From Margaritispora aquatica (taxonomy: Eukaryota; Ascomycota; Leotiomycetes; Helotiales; Discinellaceae): DNA of 64,000 bases. The notes below the pieces were generated by a model that saw only the letters and a list, made by a program, of their open reading frames with translations, was not told the origin of the DNA and searched no databases. The stretch is taken from NCBI GenBank assembly GCA_007644065.1, contig VJWN01000014.1:434001-498000 (forward strand), in the 5' to 3' direction. Each line of letters starts with the position of its first letter. Position 1 is the first letter of the stretch. A program made the position numbers and the translations under genes. Shown here in pieces: positions 12,906 through 24,819 of this stretch.

Positions 12906-15900
12906 ATGCCAATTCGACCACCAACGAAGTCCTGGTCTTCGACACTTCGATTACCAAAGTCGACATTCCCGTAAGCAGAATTATACCATGTGTGCAAAAA
13001 AAATATTACTTTGCAGGGCTGAAATGTTGCTCGCAGTCCTCGACCATCTATACCAGAGCAACCTCAGTATTTAAAGAAATGCGCCGATGATCTCTACGAA
13101 TGGCAGAGCCGGGAGCGCTCTGGCCAAAAACCATTTGTCCTTCATGATGGGCCACCATACGCCAACGGCGATCTTCACATTGGGCATGCTTTGAACAAAA
13201 TCTTGAAGGATATTATTTGCAGAGTTAAAGTGCAACAAGGTGCGTTGTGAAAGAGACAAGTAGCAGTAAAATTCTTGCTGATGGAATGTTCCTTAGGCAG
13301 ACGAGTGGTATATGTGCCGGGCTGGGATTGTCATGGTCTTCCAATCGAAGTGAAAGCTCTCGAGGCAGTTCGAAAGCAGAGTGAGGATGGCGAGATCTCA
13401 CTGGACGCTATGGGAGTTCGAAGAGCGGCGCGCAAGCTTGCCTCAAAGACAGTAAAGGACCAAAAAAAAGGGTTCCGAGAATGGGCTGTCATGGGGGATT
13501 GGGATAAAACATGGAGAACTATGGACAAGGAATACACGCCCAAGCAATTGGGGGTGTTCCAGGAAATGGTTAAGCAAGGCTTGATTTTCCGACGATATAA
13601 ACCTGTATACTGGTCGCCCTCCTCTCGGACTGCTTTGGCTGAAGCTGAGTTGGAATATAATGAGGACCACATCTCTACAGCTGCATATGTTAAGTTCCCG
13701 ATCACAACTTTGTCGGAAAGTCTGAAGTCGAAGCTGCCAGAATGTGACAGTCTTTCCGCAGTCATCTGGACTACCACGCCATGGACTCTGCCTGCCAATC
13801 GGGCGATTGCCGTTCGCTCAGATCTGGAATACACTATTGTTAGGCATAAGTCTGAATTGCTGCTTCTCGCCTCGACTCGATTACCTTGTTTAACCAATAC
13901 TCTCTTTGGTGAGGAACCGTTTGAGATCGTTGCTGATTCTATTCTTGGGGATGAGATTATTGGTTCAGAATACATCAACGTCCTTCGAGGGAAAGATGCA
14001 ACACCCCAGCCTGTAATCCATGCGGACTTTGTGACAGCAGAATCAGGATCCGGGCTTGTTCATCTCGCTCCCGGTCATGGTATGGATGACTATATTGTTT
14101 GTACACGCCTTGGTATCGAAGCTGCTGCGCCTGTAGACGATCTTGGATGCTTTACTCATGAGGCTTTTCCTGACAATCCTGAAGCCCTCGAAGGCAAATC
14201 AGTTCTTGATGGCGGTAGCAATGCAGTGCTTACACTTCTGGGAGACAAAGTCCTCGACGTTCACAAGTATAAGCACAAATACCCTTACGATTGGCGTTCA
14301 AAATTACCAATCATTGTTAGAGCAACGGAACAGTGGTTCGCTGATGTCGGTCATGTTAAAGACAATGCTCTACAGTGCCTCAAAGGCGTTCGATTCATTC
14401 CAGATGCAGGCCGTTCACGACTGGAGAGCTTTGTGAAAGGCCGAAGCGAGTGGTGTATCTCAAGACAGCGGTCTTGGGGTGTGCCAATTCCTGCATTATA
14501 TGATGAGAATGGAATCGCTATCCTTACAGTCGACAGTGTTGCTCACATCATTGCAAGAATGGCCGAAGTAGGTGTCGATGCCTGGTGGACAGATGCCGAC
14601 GATGAGGCAGCGTGGGTTCTTCCCGGTCTCTCGGGCTCTTATACTCGTGGAAAGGATACCATGGATGTTTGGTTTGACAGTGGTACAAGCTGGACCCAGA
14701 CAGAGCAGCAAGCAGATGTCTATATCGAAGGAACAGACCAGCATAGAGGTTGGTTTCAATCCAGCTTGCTAACACACACCTGTGGCTCCAACAGGGATGG
14801 CGCACCCTTCAAAACTTTGATCACCCACGGCTTCACCCTTGACCAACATGGCAAGAAAATGTCCAAGTCAATTGGCAATACAATTGCCCCACGAGAAATT
14901 ATTGATGGTTCACTACTCCCACCTGTAAGTTCTGTAAACTTTAAAGTATCAACACGAAAACTAATGCAGTACAGGTTAAGTCCAAGAAGAAATCAGCCAT
15001 GCCGATTTCCCAAGCACTGGGCGCAGATGCGCTTCGATTATGGGTCGCAAGTAGCGACTATACCCGAGATATTGTTATTGGGCAAGCTGTTCTACAATCT
15101 AATCACTCAGCACTTCTGAAGTACCGAATGATCTTCAAGATGCTCCTTGGATCGTTGCATCCTGCATCACGGACGGCTCCAGTTACCAAGCTCGATGAGA
15201 TTGCTCTCGCTCAGCTTGGAGGAGTTATGTCAGAAGTGGCTTCAGCTTATGAGAACTTCGAATTTCATAAGGGTATAAGTGCTATCAATAAATGGATCAG
15301 TAGTGATCTATCAGCTTTCTATCTCGAAGCCATGAAAGACAGGCTGTATTGTGGTGATGGTGGAGGGGTTTTAGAGGAGATCTTCCATGGATTACTGAGA
15401 ATGCTGTCTCCTATAACTCCTATCTTGGTGGAAGAAGCTTGGGGTCATCGACCAGAATGGATGAAGGCTGAGAACCAGACCCATCCATTCCACCGTACCC
15501 TTGGAGATCCCATAATCTCAGCTGATCGCTTCGTGAGAAGCGAGCATCTCCTCAAAGATCTGCCTTGGCTAATGAATGCTAATTCTGCGATTAAAACCGC
15601 ACAAGAAGAGGGTCGAGCTAAGAAAGTGATTGGATCCTCACTTGAGTCTTCAGTCGTATTACAAATGCCTTCTGCGGCAAGTGAGGTCTTTGGCCGGTAT
15701 GCCCGCGAACTGGACGCAATATTTGTTGTCTCATCTGTAGAACTTGATGGTCGCATTGAGGGAGACTGGAAATTCTCCACAGAATTCAATGCTCCTGGTG
15801 GAAAGGCCACTGCGTGGGTCTTGCCACCAAAGGATCACAAATGCCCCAGGTGTTGGCGATATGTTGCTCCAAAAGAAGACGAGCTGTGTGGGAGATGCGA

Positions 15901-15919
15901 GGAAGTTGTCACTGTATGA
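12906..15919 (+). CDS. ISM1: Isoleucyl-tRNA synthetase, mitochondrial
   Basis: Four exons: 12906-12970, 13037-13239, 13297-14924, 14975-15919, coding 946 residues (yeast Ism1 about 1000). A class I synthetase charging mitochondrial tRNA-Ile. Visible: HIGH box in [15 protein letters not shown] (about 69-72), [13 protein letters not shown], editing domain with [11 protein letters not shown], second catalytic half [18 protein letters not shown] box (about 610), anticodon-binding helices, and a C-terminal zinc ribbon CPRCW...CGRC. The first in-frame ATG is 12906, giving a short basic leader; no classical presequence is obvious. An ATG at 12818 in another frame encodes an Arg-rich, presequence-like peptide ending at a TGA near 12890 (see findings). 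The bacterial-type zinc tail separates it from the cytosolic enzyme. Confidence 0.95.
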
Positions 15920-18145
15920 TTGATTGTATAACTTTGTATATCTATATGCGTCTGTTGGAGTTGTGTGGGAGCAGGAAGGAATACCCCAATCTTGACCATT
16001 CTGTTAGTATACTTGACGTATTTGCCCTTTTCGGTTCTATTTTGCCACCTTGCTTCCCCTCATTTTCATGTGGAGAAGTCTCCATAACTATCTCGACATT
16101 CCGAGGCTTTAGCGTCGCGTTATATATGGAGCTCGATCTCTGAACCACATTCACGCTATGAAGAGCCCCTCCACTTGGTTTCACGTTGCTCCGAATCCTC
16201 GGGTTGGGCGTTCTGATTGCTGAGCAGCAGTCGTCGTAAGAAAACAAACTGGCAAAATGTTATGATTCGCTCTCAAATAACAGTTCTTATTCTCATTACT
16301 CAACAGGTCTTGGTTGATGCTCATCATTCAGACTCTACAACGAAACTAACAAATCCTAGCAATTCGCAGTTTCTCCAAGATCTACTGCACAACCCCGTAC
16401 ATGTAGGTTTACAGGATCAGAGTAGTACACTATGCTGTGCAACATCTTGATCTTTCTTCACTCCTAAACCTCAACAAGAGAGCCTAACGTTGTGGAGACG
16501 CTCTGCGATTTGCGACATATCGTGGCTGTTTGGTCAGCCATCCTATGATATTCGATTTCTAAATGTGGATACAGGATGCGACGTGCAACATGTTGTGTTC
16601 TTCTCTCCTGTTGATGTTTTGACATGTGAGATCTGAGAGAGTCTAGGAATGTGGATATTGTTTTCGATTACTATGGTGTTGTGCTGTCTCCGCTATACTT
16701 ACGCTTGACGTCCGAGAGTTAATGATGTGGATACGTTCTTCGATGCGCAACATATCTCTGATTTCCCCGGTTTCGGTGATGGTTGGAAACTATTTCGCAG
16801 GTGTTGCTTGTGCTTTGAGACAATTGCTTTGGTTGTGATGCTTGACACAACGAGATAAGAATCTCGATAATTAACAAATAGGATCAACCTCTTCGGCATC
16901 TCTTTGTTATCAACATAAACAACTCAATAAAAACAAGACCTTGAGGCTCAAAACCTTAAACACAAGCTTAATTACCATGTCTTACCACGATCCCCATATG
17001 CCTCACAGCAATCTCCAAAAGTTGACTTTGTTGCAAATCGCCCCTCTGAGCAATTTCGTTTGCATTCCAAGATCTGTAAATTCCTTGATGGCTCGAAGTG
17101 TTTTGGGGATTTGTTGCACGTCGAGATTTTCATAATGTGTTGAAATATTGAAATATTGTTGCATATTAAGATTGAGGGGATTCAGAAACATCCACTGCCC
17201 CACTTTGGCACCGAGGGCTGAGTTTGATTACATTCCGTTTCGGGCCAGATTTGACGAGAATGGAATCTTGTTTCTATTATTGGCGATTTGGAATTCTTTG
17301 TTGCTTGGTTAGGAAGGTTACCGTGTGTTGATTTGATTATTTATAGATCATTGATTAGTGTTCAATTGTGGCGTGAACCGTGGGCAAGTCTTCAATGGTG
17401 GAGAAATACTCACTTGACTGTCTTTAGCTTAGAACTCTTTGGAGGTACCTCCGTGCCTGTTATAAGTCTTTTATACTTCTAGTTCCCGAGTCTATAGGCT
17501 CCTAGTTATATAAGATGGCTTCTGCTTAGGGTCTCCAGCATTCACTTGTTGACCCAGTTTCAATTTCAATTTCAATTTCAGTCTCGATAAGTAGACACAG
17601 TCTCAGGTTTCCCAAGCTTATCTACTAAGAAGTGGCTGCTGAAAAAAAAACATCCTACTCTATTTATCCTTCTTCTCTATACAAGGAAAAATTGGCGTCA
17701 AACTTTTAATTGGCGATCGTCCTTGCTCTCGCCATCGATTCTGAGCTGTAATTTTGGTCAGAGGTTCCCATAATGTACCAAGTCAGGGACATCCAAAGAA
17801 AGAGACCCTATGCTACTAACACTGTATAAATAATAGAATATCTTGTAAATATAATATTTCGAGTTTAACAATGTACAAAACAGTAACATGGCCAAAGGCA
17901 GACTCTGTAATCAATCTTGTCGATATTGGCAACACAACAACAGGGCTTCGATGAATAGTCACTTCCCAAGTCCTTAAAACACTAAGTTGATTCCTATCGA
18001 CTGGCTTGAGAACCCGGTAGAATAATTAATACATTTTGTCATGGTATAGTTTATCACGTGTTTAAACGCGTCATCCAAATCTCGGTCGCGTCTCATGTAC
18101 AGATTATTCCTAAACCAATGCAACATTTCTATACAAAACGACAAA
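15920..18145. other. Intergenic, no gene seen; short TTTCAA tandem repeat
   Basis: About 2.2 kb with only short, patternless frames. It includes a small tandem repeat at 17558-17580 and an A run near 17642. The right end should hold the promoter of the gene at 18146. Confidence 0.45.
17558..17580. repeat. (TTTCAA)n microsatellite, about 3.8 units
   Basis: Six-base unit TTTCAA repeated head to tail in the intergenic region; visible directly. Confidence 0.9.
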
Positions 18146-19080
18146 ATGGCTTCCTCTCCCAAACGCAAGTATGAAGAGTTTGATGACACATTAAATATTT
18201 CTTCCATCCCCATCTCGCCTTCCAAGAAAGCGCGCCCAGAACCGGATCTTGAGCTATGGGAAATTATCACCAGTTTGCCCTCTGACCAAGTACAATCACT
18301 TCTCCACCAAGCATGCGCGCAGACACCTTCGATAGCGGACCTTGTACGCTCTGCTCATCAAGAGCGCCTAGCAGACGAGGCAGCACGACCGCCTGCAAAT
18401 TTCGATCGATACTCTAACGAATGCTGGCATATCCTCAATAAAAAGTTTGCGAAGTTGTCTGGGAGCAAGCAATGGGAAATGATGGGAGAAATCTGCGAGT
18501 CGCTGAGTGATAATCGAGAAGCTGTCATGCAATTAGCAGGTCCGGACACCAGGTGGGAGACTAGGAGGAATGCTCTTGAGGTAGGCGAAAAAGAGGCAGC
18601 TAGTGGTAGCATTTTTAGTTGTCGTGGTAGAAGGACGGAACTAAATATTGACATTGGCAGGTTCTACGCAAGATCTGCAAAAGCATAATGACCTGCTCCG
18701 AAGGACAGATCAGGAGGGAGATCATGAAAGATGGGATGGTGCTCGGCGAGTTTGCTGAGAGTATGATGGAGCTTGCCCGAGGAATGACTCCCGGAGAGCG
18801 AGAATCATATAAAGAGGAAGGCCTCTATGATAAACTAGCTGCGCTTCAGAAGGAGTGCGATGAAGACGACATGGAAGGCTTGCAGGAGATATACGGCATC
18901 TTTGACGGTGAAGAGGATTCTGCGGACGAGGAGGTAGGGTATGATGAGGAGACATCTGAGATCATTGCTGCTCGACTGTCGGATCCTAAAGTTGTGTCGG
19001 CATTTCTGAACCTGACACCGAATCGGACTATTGCTCCTCCATTGAGGACAAAAGTGTTCAGCATTGGGGAGTTGTCATGA
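18146..19080 (+). CDS. Small nuclear protein with Cut8/Sts1-like helical region
   Basis: Two exons: 18146-18580 and 18661-19080, coding 284 residues; the 80-nt intron begins GTAGGC and ends GGCAG. The start has a good context (ACAAAATGGC); an in-frame ATG 17 codons upstream is less likely. Residues 1-30 are Ser/Pro/Lys-rich with a PSKKARPEP basic stretch, like a nuclear signal. Then LPSDQVQSLLHQACAQTPSIADLV resembles the start of the helical bundle in Cut8/Sts1 proteasome-tethering proteins and their fungal paralogues. The C-terminal part is acidic (about 220-265). The family call rests on pattern memory; an unrelated nuclear helical protein remains possible. Confidence 0.6.
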
Positions 19081-20081
19081 ATGGTAGACTTGCGCCAATA
19101 TGATGTAAATTCAGGTAGATGGCTCATGCAGACGTTGAGGTCCTTCGGATTTGAACATCAGCTCCCGTGGTCGATGAAGTGCATTTATTGATCTTCGTTT
19201 GAGCATTTGGCTAATCTAGATTCCTCCAGTACATAAGTGCTGTAGATTGCTCATGGTGCCCAGATTCGCCCTTGACATTGGCTCTTTATTCAAATTCAGC
19301 ACTGAACTACGCAAAGTAACAGTAACGGCCACAATCCTGCAGATGTTCCCATGGTATAAATTTCCAGAATAAAAGCTAGGTTCTTTCGTCACGCTGGTCC
19401 GCCTCATTACATTGGGTTTGGGGATAACCTTGATTCCGCGCATTGATATCTCTGAAGAAGTGGAACGGGGAATGTTCAGTCAGTGTACATGATACTATTC
19501 CAAACGCCGGTGAATAAATACACAAAACTCTTCAAAATCTCAGCAATACAATAAGTATCTTTAAATATCTCGATTCGCTTATCTGCTTCATTCCTGGCTT
19601 GGCATAGCATCTCATATTCCACCCCGCTCCAGTATTCAACCCACCATATCTCAACAGATTCGAATTCAATTCTCCTTACCCCGAACCTACAATCGCTGGA
19701 TGATGCTAGACTATTCCCAAACTACGAAACGAAACGGTTGAGATTTCCGCTCTAACTCTAGAGGCATCGTTGATGCGGATGCACATGCGGAAATACCAAG
19801 CTTCTTATTGGCTGTGATGAGGATGTTCAGCCTCAATGTCCGCACCAGATGTTGAAACCCCAGGAACTCCTAAACTCTTCAGGTGATGAAGCGATTCATG
19901 CAGATTATTGGACGACTTGCTATTATGTTTTTAGTCTGCTATGAGTTTTAGGTTCTATAAGTAGTAGCTATTTCCTTTAGAAGGTTTATAATTGTTACCT
20001 CACTTAACCAACTACTTTCTATATTTGAATATTCTCGTATCCCCGACTTTTCATCTGCCAGTGCTTCAATAGCTCGCTATC
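19081..20081. other. Intergenic, no gene seen
   Basis: 1.0 kb between two plus-strand genes. It probably holds the 3' UTR of the Cut8-like gene and the promoter of the flavoprotein gene. A T-rich, ATTTG-containing stretch near 20010-20050 precedes the ATG at 20082. Confidence 0.4.
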
Positions 20082-21579
20082 ATGTCTTCACTCACCATGA
20101 CACCACTCAATGTCAACTCTAAATCTTCCCGTCCAACCGTCCTAACGACAACGACCCTCGCTAATGGTATTGAACCATCCTCAAACTCCCACAAGAAGCT
20201 CGTCACCCCTCTCAAAGTAGGCAACATGCAGCTCAAACACCGCATCATCATGTCGCCTCTGACGCGCATCCGCTGTCTTGGTGGCTTACCAACCAAGCTG
20301 ATAGCACAATACTATGCTCAGAGAGCGACGGAAGGAGGGCTGTTAATTAGCGAGGGCATGCATCCTAGCTTCATGGTGAGTCTAACTTTGCCTTCGGCTA
20401 TGTACACTCAGTCCCGAGGCTGTAGGCGTATTTTAGAAAGAAATCTAGGATTGAAAATGATCTGACATTTTATTGCTGTAGGCTGGGAACTTTCTCAACG
20501 TGCCGAGCATGTTCTCACCTGAGCATATCCGAGCTTGGAAAGTAGTCACGAATGCGGTGCATGCAAAGGGGGCCTTCATGGCCTGCCAACTATGGCATGT
20601 ATGTTCAGCCCATCCCTTCTATCCTCACTTCAATCACAAAACTGACAATCAAGACCGGCCGTTTTGCAGTCTCCCAGCAACTTGGTGGCCGTCCACCTCT
20701 CAGTGCGTCTGCCACAAACGCTGGTCTCGCTAATCGCTTCACGACTATCGGGCGTGTTCCAAATGAGGTGGCTCGCGAAATGACGGAGCAGGATATCCAG
20801 GATACGGTTGAGGATCATGTGCATGCTGCTAAGTGCGCCATTGAAGCCGGATTTGACTGTGTTGAGATTGTACGTCTGCGTCTATAACTCTGCCCAATTA
20901 CCAAATATTCTCCCTTCATATCAAAGCTAATGTGATAAATCTCCAGACCTCAGCAAACGGCTACCTCCTCGACCAGTTCCTCAACGACAAGACCAATCTC
21001 CGCACTGATACCTATGGTGGCAGCATCGCTAATCGCTGCCGCCTGACGCTCGAGATCCTCGATGCCGTGGCTGCAGCGATTGGCGCAGAGCGGGTGTCAA
21101 TTCGCTTCTCACCATGGGGCATGGTGCTTATGGAGCTCGATTCTGATCCCATTGCGCTGTTCAAGCACGTCTTGGCTGAAGTTGAGAAGAGAGGTGTGGC
21201 GTACGTGTGCCTCACGCAGCCGAGGACGGATCTGTTCATGTCTGAGGATGTGAAGTGGGGCAAGTTGCGTGCTGCTGTTGACAGTAGGATAGTGCCCGTG
21301 AAGATTGAGGATGTGAATCTGAAGCAGTTCTTGGAGGTGTTGAAGCACACTCCGAAGTTTACAACGGGGAATTATGATGGTGCAAATTGTTGGGATGAGG
21401 TGGAGGATGGAGCGATTGATGGGGTGACGTTTGGGAGGTGGTTTATCAGTAATCCAGATTTGGTTGAGAGATTGAGGGAGGGAAGGAAGCTGGCAGACTG
21501 GGATATGAAGAGTTGGTATGGGGAGGGGCCGGAGGGGTATACAGACTATCCTGTTGGGGCAGAGGAGATTGAGAAGTGA
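20082..21579 (+). CDS. Old Yellow Enzyme-type NADH:flavin oxidoreductase, His-to-Thr active site
   Basis: Four exons: 20082-20375, 20482-20598, 20654-20869, 20947-21579, coding 419 residues. An FMN TIM-barrel ene-reductase: LVTPLKVGNMQLKHRIIMSP and LTRIR (FMN loop and Thr), YYAQRAT, LLISEG, AFMACQLWH (FMN-binding Gln), QLGGRPP, then the substrate motif, RTDTYGGSIANR, RFSPWG, and FGRWFISNPDLVERL near the C terminus. The canonical HxANGY or HSANGY motif reads TSANGY (about 210-215): the substrate-binding His is Thr, while Asn and the proton-donating Tyr remain. The change lies directly at the intron 3 acceptor, but no alternative join restores His. A 40-residue leader precedes the barrel without a clear signal peptide. 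Convergent with the Zn2Cys6 gene. Confidence 0.9.
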
Positions 21580-21795
21580 GGGATGTTGCGAGGACTCTGT
21601 GAGATTATTAACTTCATGTTAAGCTGCTATTTCAATCTCACTCATCGAAGTCTATGAGATGTTCAAGTTGGAGCGGGCATATTAATCATTAAATTCGTTG
21701 TTAACTCAGTCACATAGTTCAATGTGCGATATTTTCGGAAGTCTTCCTCCCTTCTTCCAACCTTTTATACAGCTTTCCTATCGATGATTAAGCGT

Positions 21796-23550
21796 TTATA
21801 CCTTTGACGCTGCTTGGACACAGTGTCGACAATGGAAAGACTTACTAGCTTTAACCCAACGTTTGCTAAAATGTCTCACCATCAACATCAGTTGATCAGA
21901 AGAAGCCAGGAAATTTACATCGCCGATTGCTTTCCATATGCGATATTGCTCCTCACTCCCTCTCGCTAAGCCGTGTGGTGGGAAGGGCGACATGGCGTCA
22001 AAATTTACTTGTCCAATTAGGGTGTTGAATTTTGTTGCGATGTGGTTTAGGCGTAGCAGTGTCGAGCCCAGAGATTCCGGGCCAGTGGTGTTGCAGAGTT
22101 TAGGCGATGAACAAGAGATGTCGGGTTGGGGGCGGGAGTCATGGAGTGTCATTAGGCCACTGTAGGGGTTGGTCAGTAATTATTTATCGAACACAAGAAG
22201 TGTAGTGAGAAGTATGAAGCATCTCGCCTGATGACATGGGAGAAGAAAAAATACTTACTTATAGCACATTCCCATAGCACCGCAATATCGTGGCCACGGC
22301 TGTGGCGAGTCTTCAGGAAGTAACATCGAGAAGGCAGTCAGAGTTCTAGCGAGCTGATCGGATTCCTCTTTATTGAACGTCGAGCTTGATGCTTCTTCTC
22401 GGAGATGGAGAATCAATATTGAGAGGACATGCGAAACTTGTGCTTGTCGTGCGAAAGGACCGACTCGCATGCTTGAGGGTGTAGATAATGGGAGAGGGTC
22501 GGACGAGAATAGCATCTAGGAATGTTAGAATTGTCAAGTGATTTGAAGAGTTGAATTGGTACTGTGTGGTCGCGTATACTGCCATCTCGTGGCAGATGTT
22601 GTGGTGAGCCGAGATCGTGTGTCGCGCCTAGTCCTTCACCTCGCTCTAGCGTATAGTTTCTGTGGGAGGTGAGTCAAGAAGCATCAGGAAGACTTCTAGA
22701 AAACAGCACACCTGTCTAGCATAACAATACCCCACCATACACGATCTCTCTCATTTGAACTTTCACTCACTTCTCCTAGTTTGTCTGCTTTTTCTAGATG
22801 ATTTCGATGCAACCCAATAGCCGCAGCAGCCCGAGCTGTTGATCCTATCGAAATGTATGCAGCGGGTTCCACGTCATGCCCCGTTTCGAAAAGAGCTACG
22901 AGTAGTCGTGCTTGCACTACATACAAACTGTTGATATTGGCAGCTTCAACAACGGCAATTGAACTCTTGACAAGCATATACAACGAAGACAGTGATCCCC
23001 ATTCCTCGCTTTCGGGTGGGATGGTGGTGATAAGCGCAATGCTGAGCCCAAGAAGACTGAAATCCGCGCATGGTTGCGTGAAGGCACTCGGCAGTTTCTC
23101 GTAGTACTCGGTCTCAGAAAGAATGGGATACCACAAATGGATGCTACCGAAGTATTTCCCTACAACTTTACGGAGTGTACAGAGATCGCCCACGACACGT
23201 GACAGGTTTTCTGTGACGGCATTGCTTATGCTCAATTTTAGGAGCTGACCAGTGTTGAAACCGGATGTTATAGATGTTGAATTGGTATTCAGAAGATGGA
23301 ATTGATCCCCAATTAATGTTGTGGTGGCTACAGTGCTCGTGACTTTGTCATGTGGACTACTGATCGAGCGTACACGGCCTTCATATTGACAGCTTCTACC
23401 TAATCTGTATCATCTATCAGCACAAGTTATATGATGGAACGCTTAAATCAATACTGACCTGTAGCAAAGTGAACATGTTGGTGTTGTCCTATCACATTTG
23501 CGCTTACGATCTCGGCATGGAATACAGGCTTTTGCTGCTATCCGTGCCAT
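21796..23550 (-). CDS. Zn2Cys6 fungal-specific transcription factor
   Basis: Five exons: 23550-23459, 23404-22712, 22659-22563, 22515-22259, 22159-21796, coding about 500 residues. The binuclear cluster is at residues 9-36 (Cys 9, 12, 19, 26, 29, 36) with the standard basic loop CRDRKRKC; intron 1 splits it, and acceptor choice was fixed by the C-x6-C spacing. The fungal_trans domain includes IHLWYPILSETEYYEKLP, ARAAAAIGLHRN and RDRVWWGIVMLDR, followed by ERGEGLGATHDLG and FARQAQVSHVL. The third exon end (GTACCA donor) is the least certain join. A further 30-36 nt intron near the C terminus is possible. It ends about 220 bp from the flavoprotein gene; regulation of that gene is a guess from position. 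Confidence 0.88.
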
Positions 23551-24819
23551 TGATGATGGAAGGAATCAGATACCGGGAAGTGATGAGAGTAGAACTTTGT
23601 TTGTAAAACTCCATTGTGACAAAGCGAAGGCGTAAGCACAGAATTGTTGAGGCTCGTTGGAATGATGAGATGTTCACTAATCACGATAGTTATTTTGAGC
23701 CCGAGAACTTAAAAGTATCACATGATTTGGCCTCGAGTCTGGCGCCGTGAGGAGGAAGTATCGAGACGGAAATTCATAATCGCATTGCTTAATATTTTAT
23801 CAGATTGATGGTCCTTGTTTATTTATCCACGAGGTAGGTTGGTACAAAATGTGATAAAATACCACGATCACATGGCACTCGCTTATTAGCACTTCGACAA
23901 CGACAGTTGAGTCTTTTGATCTCAGAAATCCAGCAACTCCACAAAATCCCATCAACATCCGAGCCTTAGGACTGAAGTAACGAAATGGTATAAAAACTAT
24001 AAGTGGGTTGAGCTCTAGTGGCTTGAATTTTCTATCATTTTTAGCCAGGCCCAACCAAACATGCAAGCATAATGAAGCATTGCAAGGATCAATTCAGACA
24101 TCACTTATGTTACTCATGCTTTCAAGTTTTACCCGTACTCAGATGATTTATTACTTCTTTTCAAGCAATGCATGCTCTTCGAAATTTGGGAGGTCTTGTT
24201 GATACAGTGCTGATTTTGTATATCGCACAAGATTACTGGTACTCCTCTTTCTCGGACCAAGCGGAAGCCATGACATATATTTTCAATGGAGCTTCGGATA
24301 GTTGATTTTAACGCTTACTGCTTCAACTAATCGCTAAAAGAACTCTCAGTGCTAGCCAGCCCTATGGTGTCTGTTGGTCGTCAACTAGTGGCTGGGCACT
24401 CCAAACACTGATGTGTCATTGGCTCAATTCCAACTGTGCAACAATATCATGACCAGATGGACCTATTCTCATGCCTCAGTACCGATCCGGTAATGCTTTG
24501 GCCGAAGAAACGTTGTCTCGAAGGAGCTCATCGGCAAAGAAACCATGATATCTGCTCCTCACATTCCGTCACGATGTCTGAACTTGGATAAGCCACATCT
24601 CTATGCCCCTCAAACTATTCGAAATGAGTACATAGTGTGCGGGGCTCCTACTTGAGCATTCTCTGACAACGTCATGCCGTTATCAACAATTGCACTTGGA
24701 CGTTTAACTAGAATAGGGTCGACTGGAGTCTTCATATTAGAAGGTTGCCCACCTACGAAGCTCTTCTCACATAATTCATTCTTCAATTCAGAAATTTCAG
24801 TTCCAGAACTATCGCTATC
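23551..24819. other. Intergenic, no gene seen
   Basis: About 1.3 kb between divergent genes (Zn2Cys6 factor minus, But2 protein plus), so it contains both promoters. No long frame has recognisable content. Confidence 0.45.

Noticed and set aside
13331..13978. 215-codon antisense frame
   Set aside because: Fully inside the IleRS coding exon on the opposite strand; a shadow of real coding sequence.
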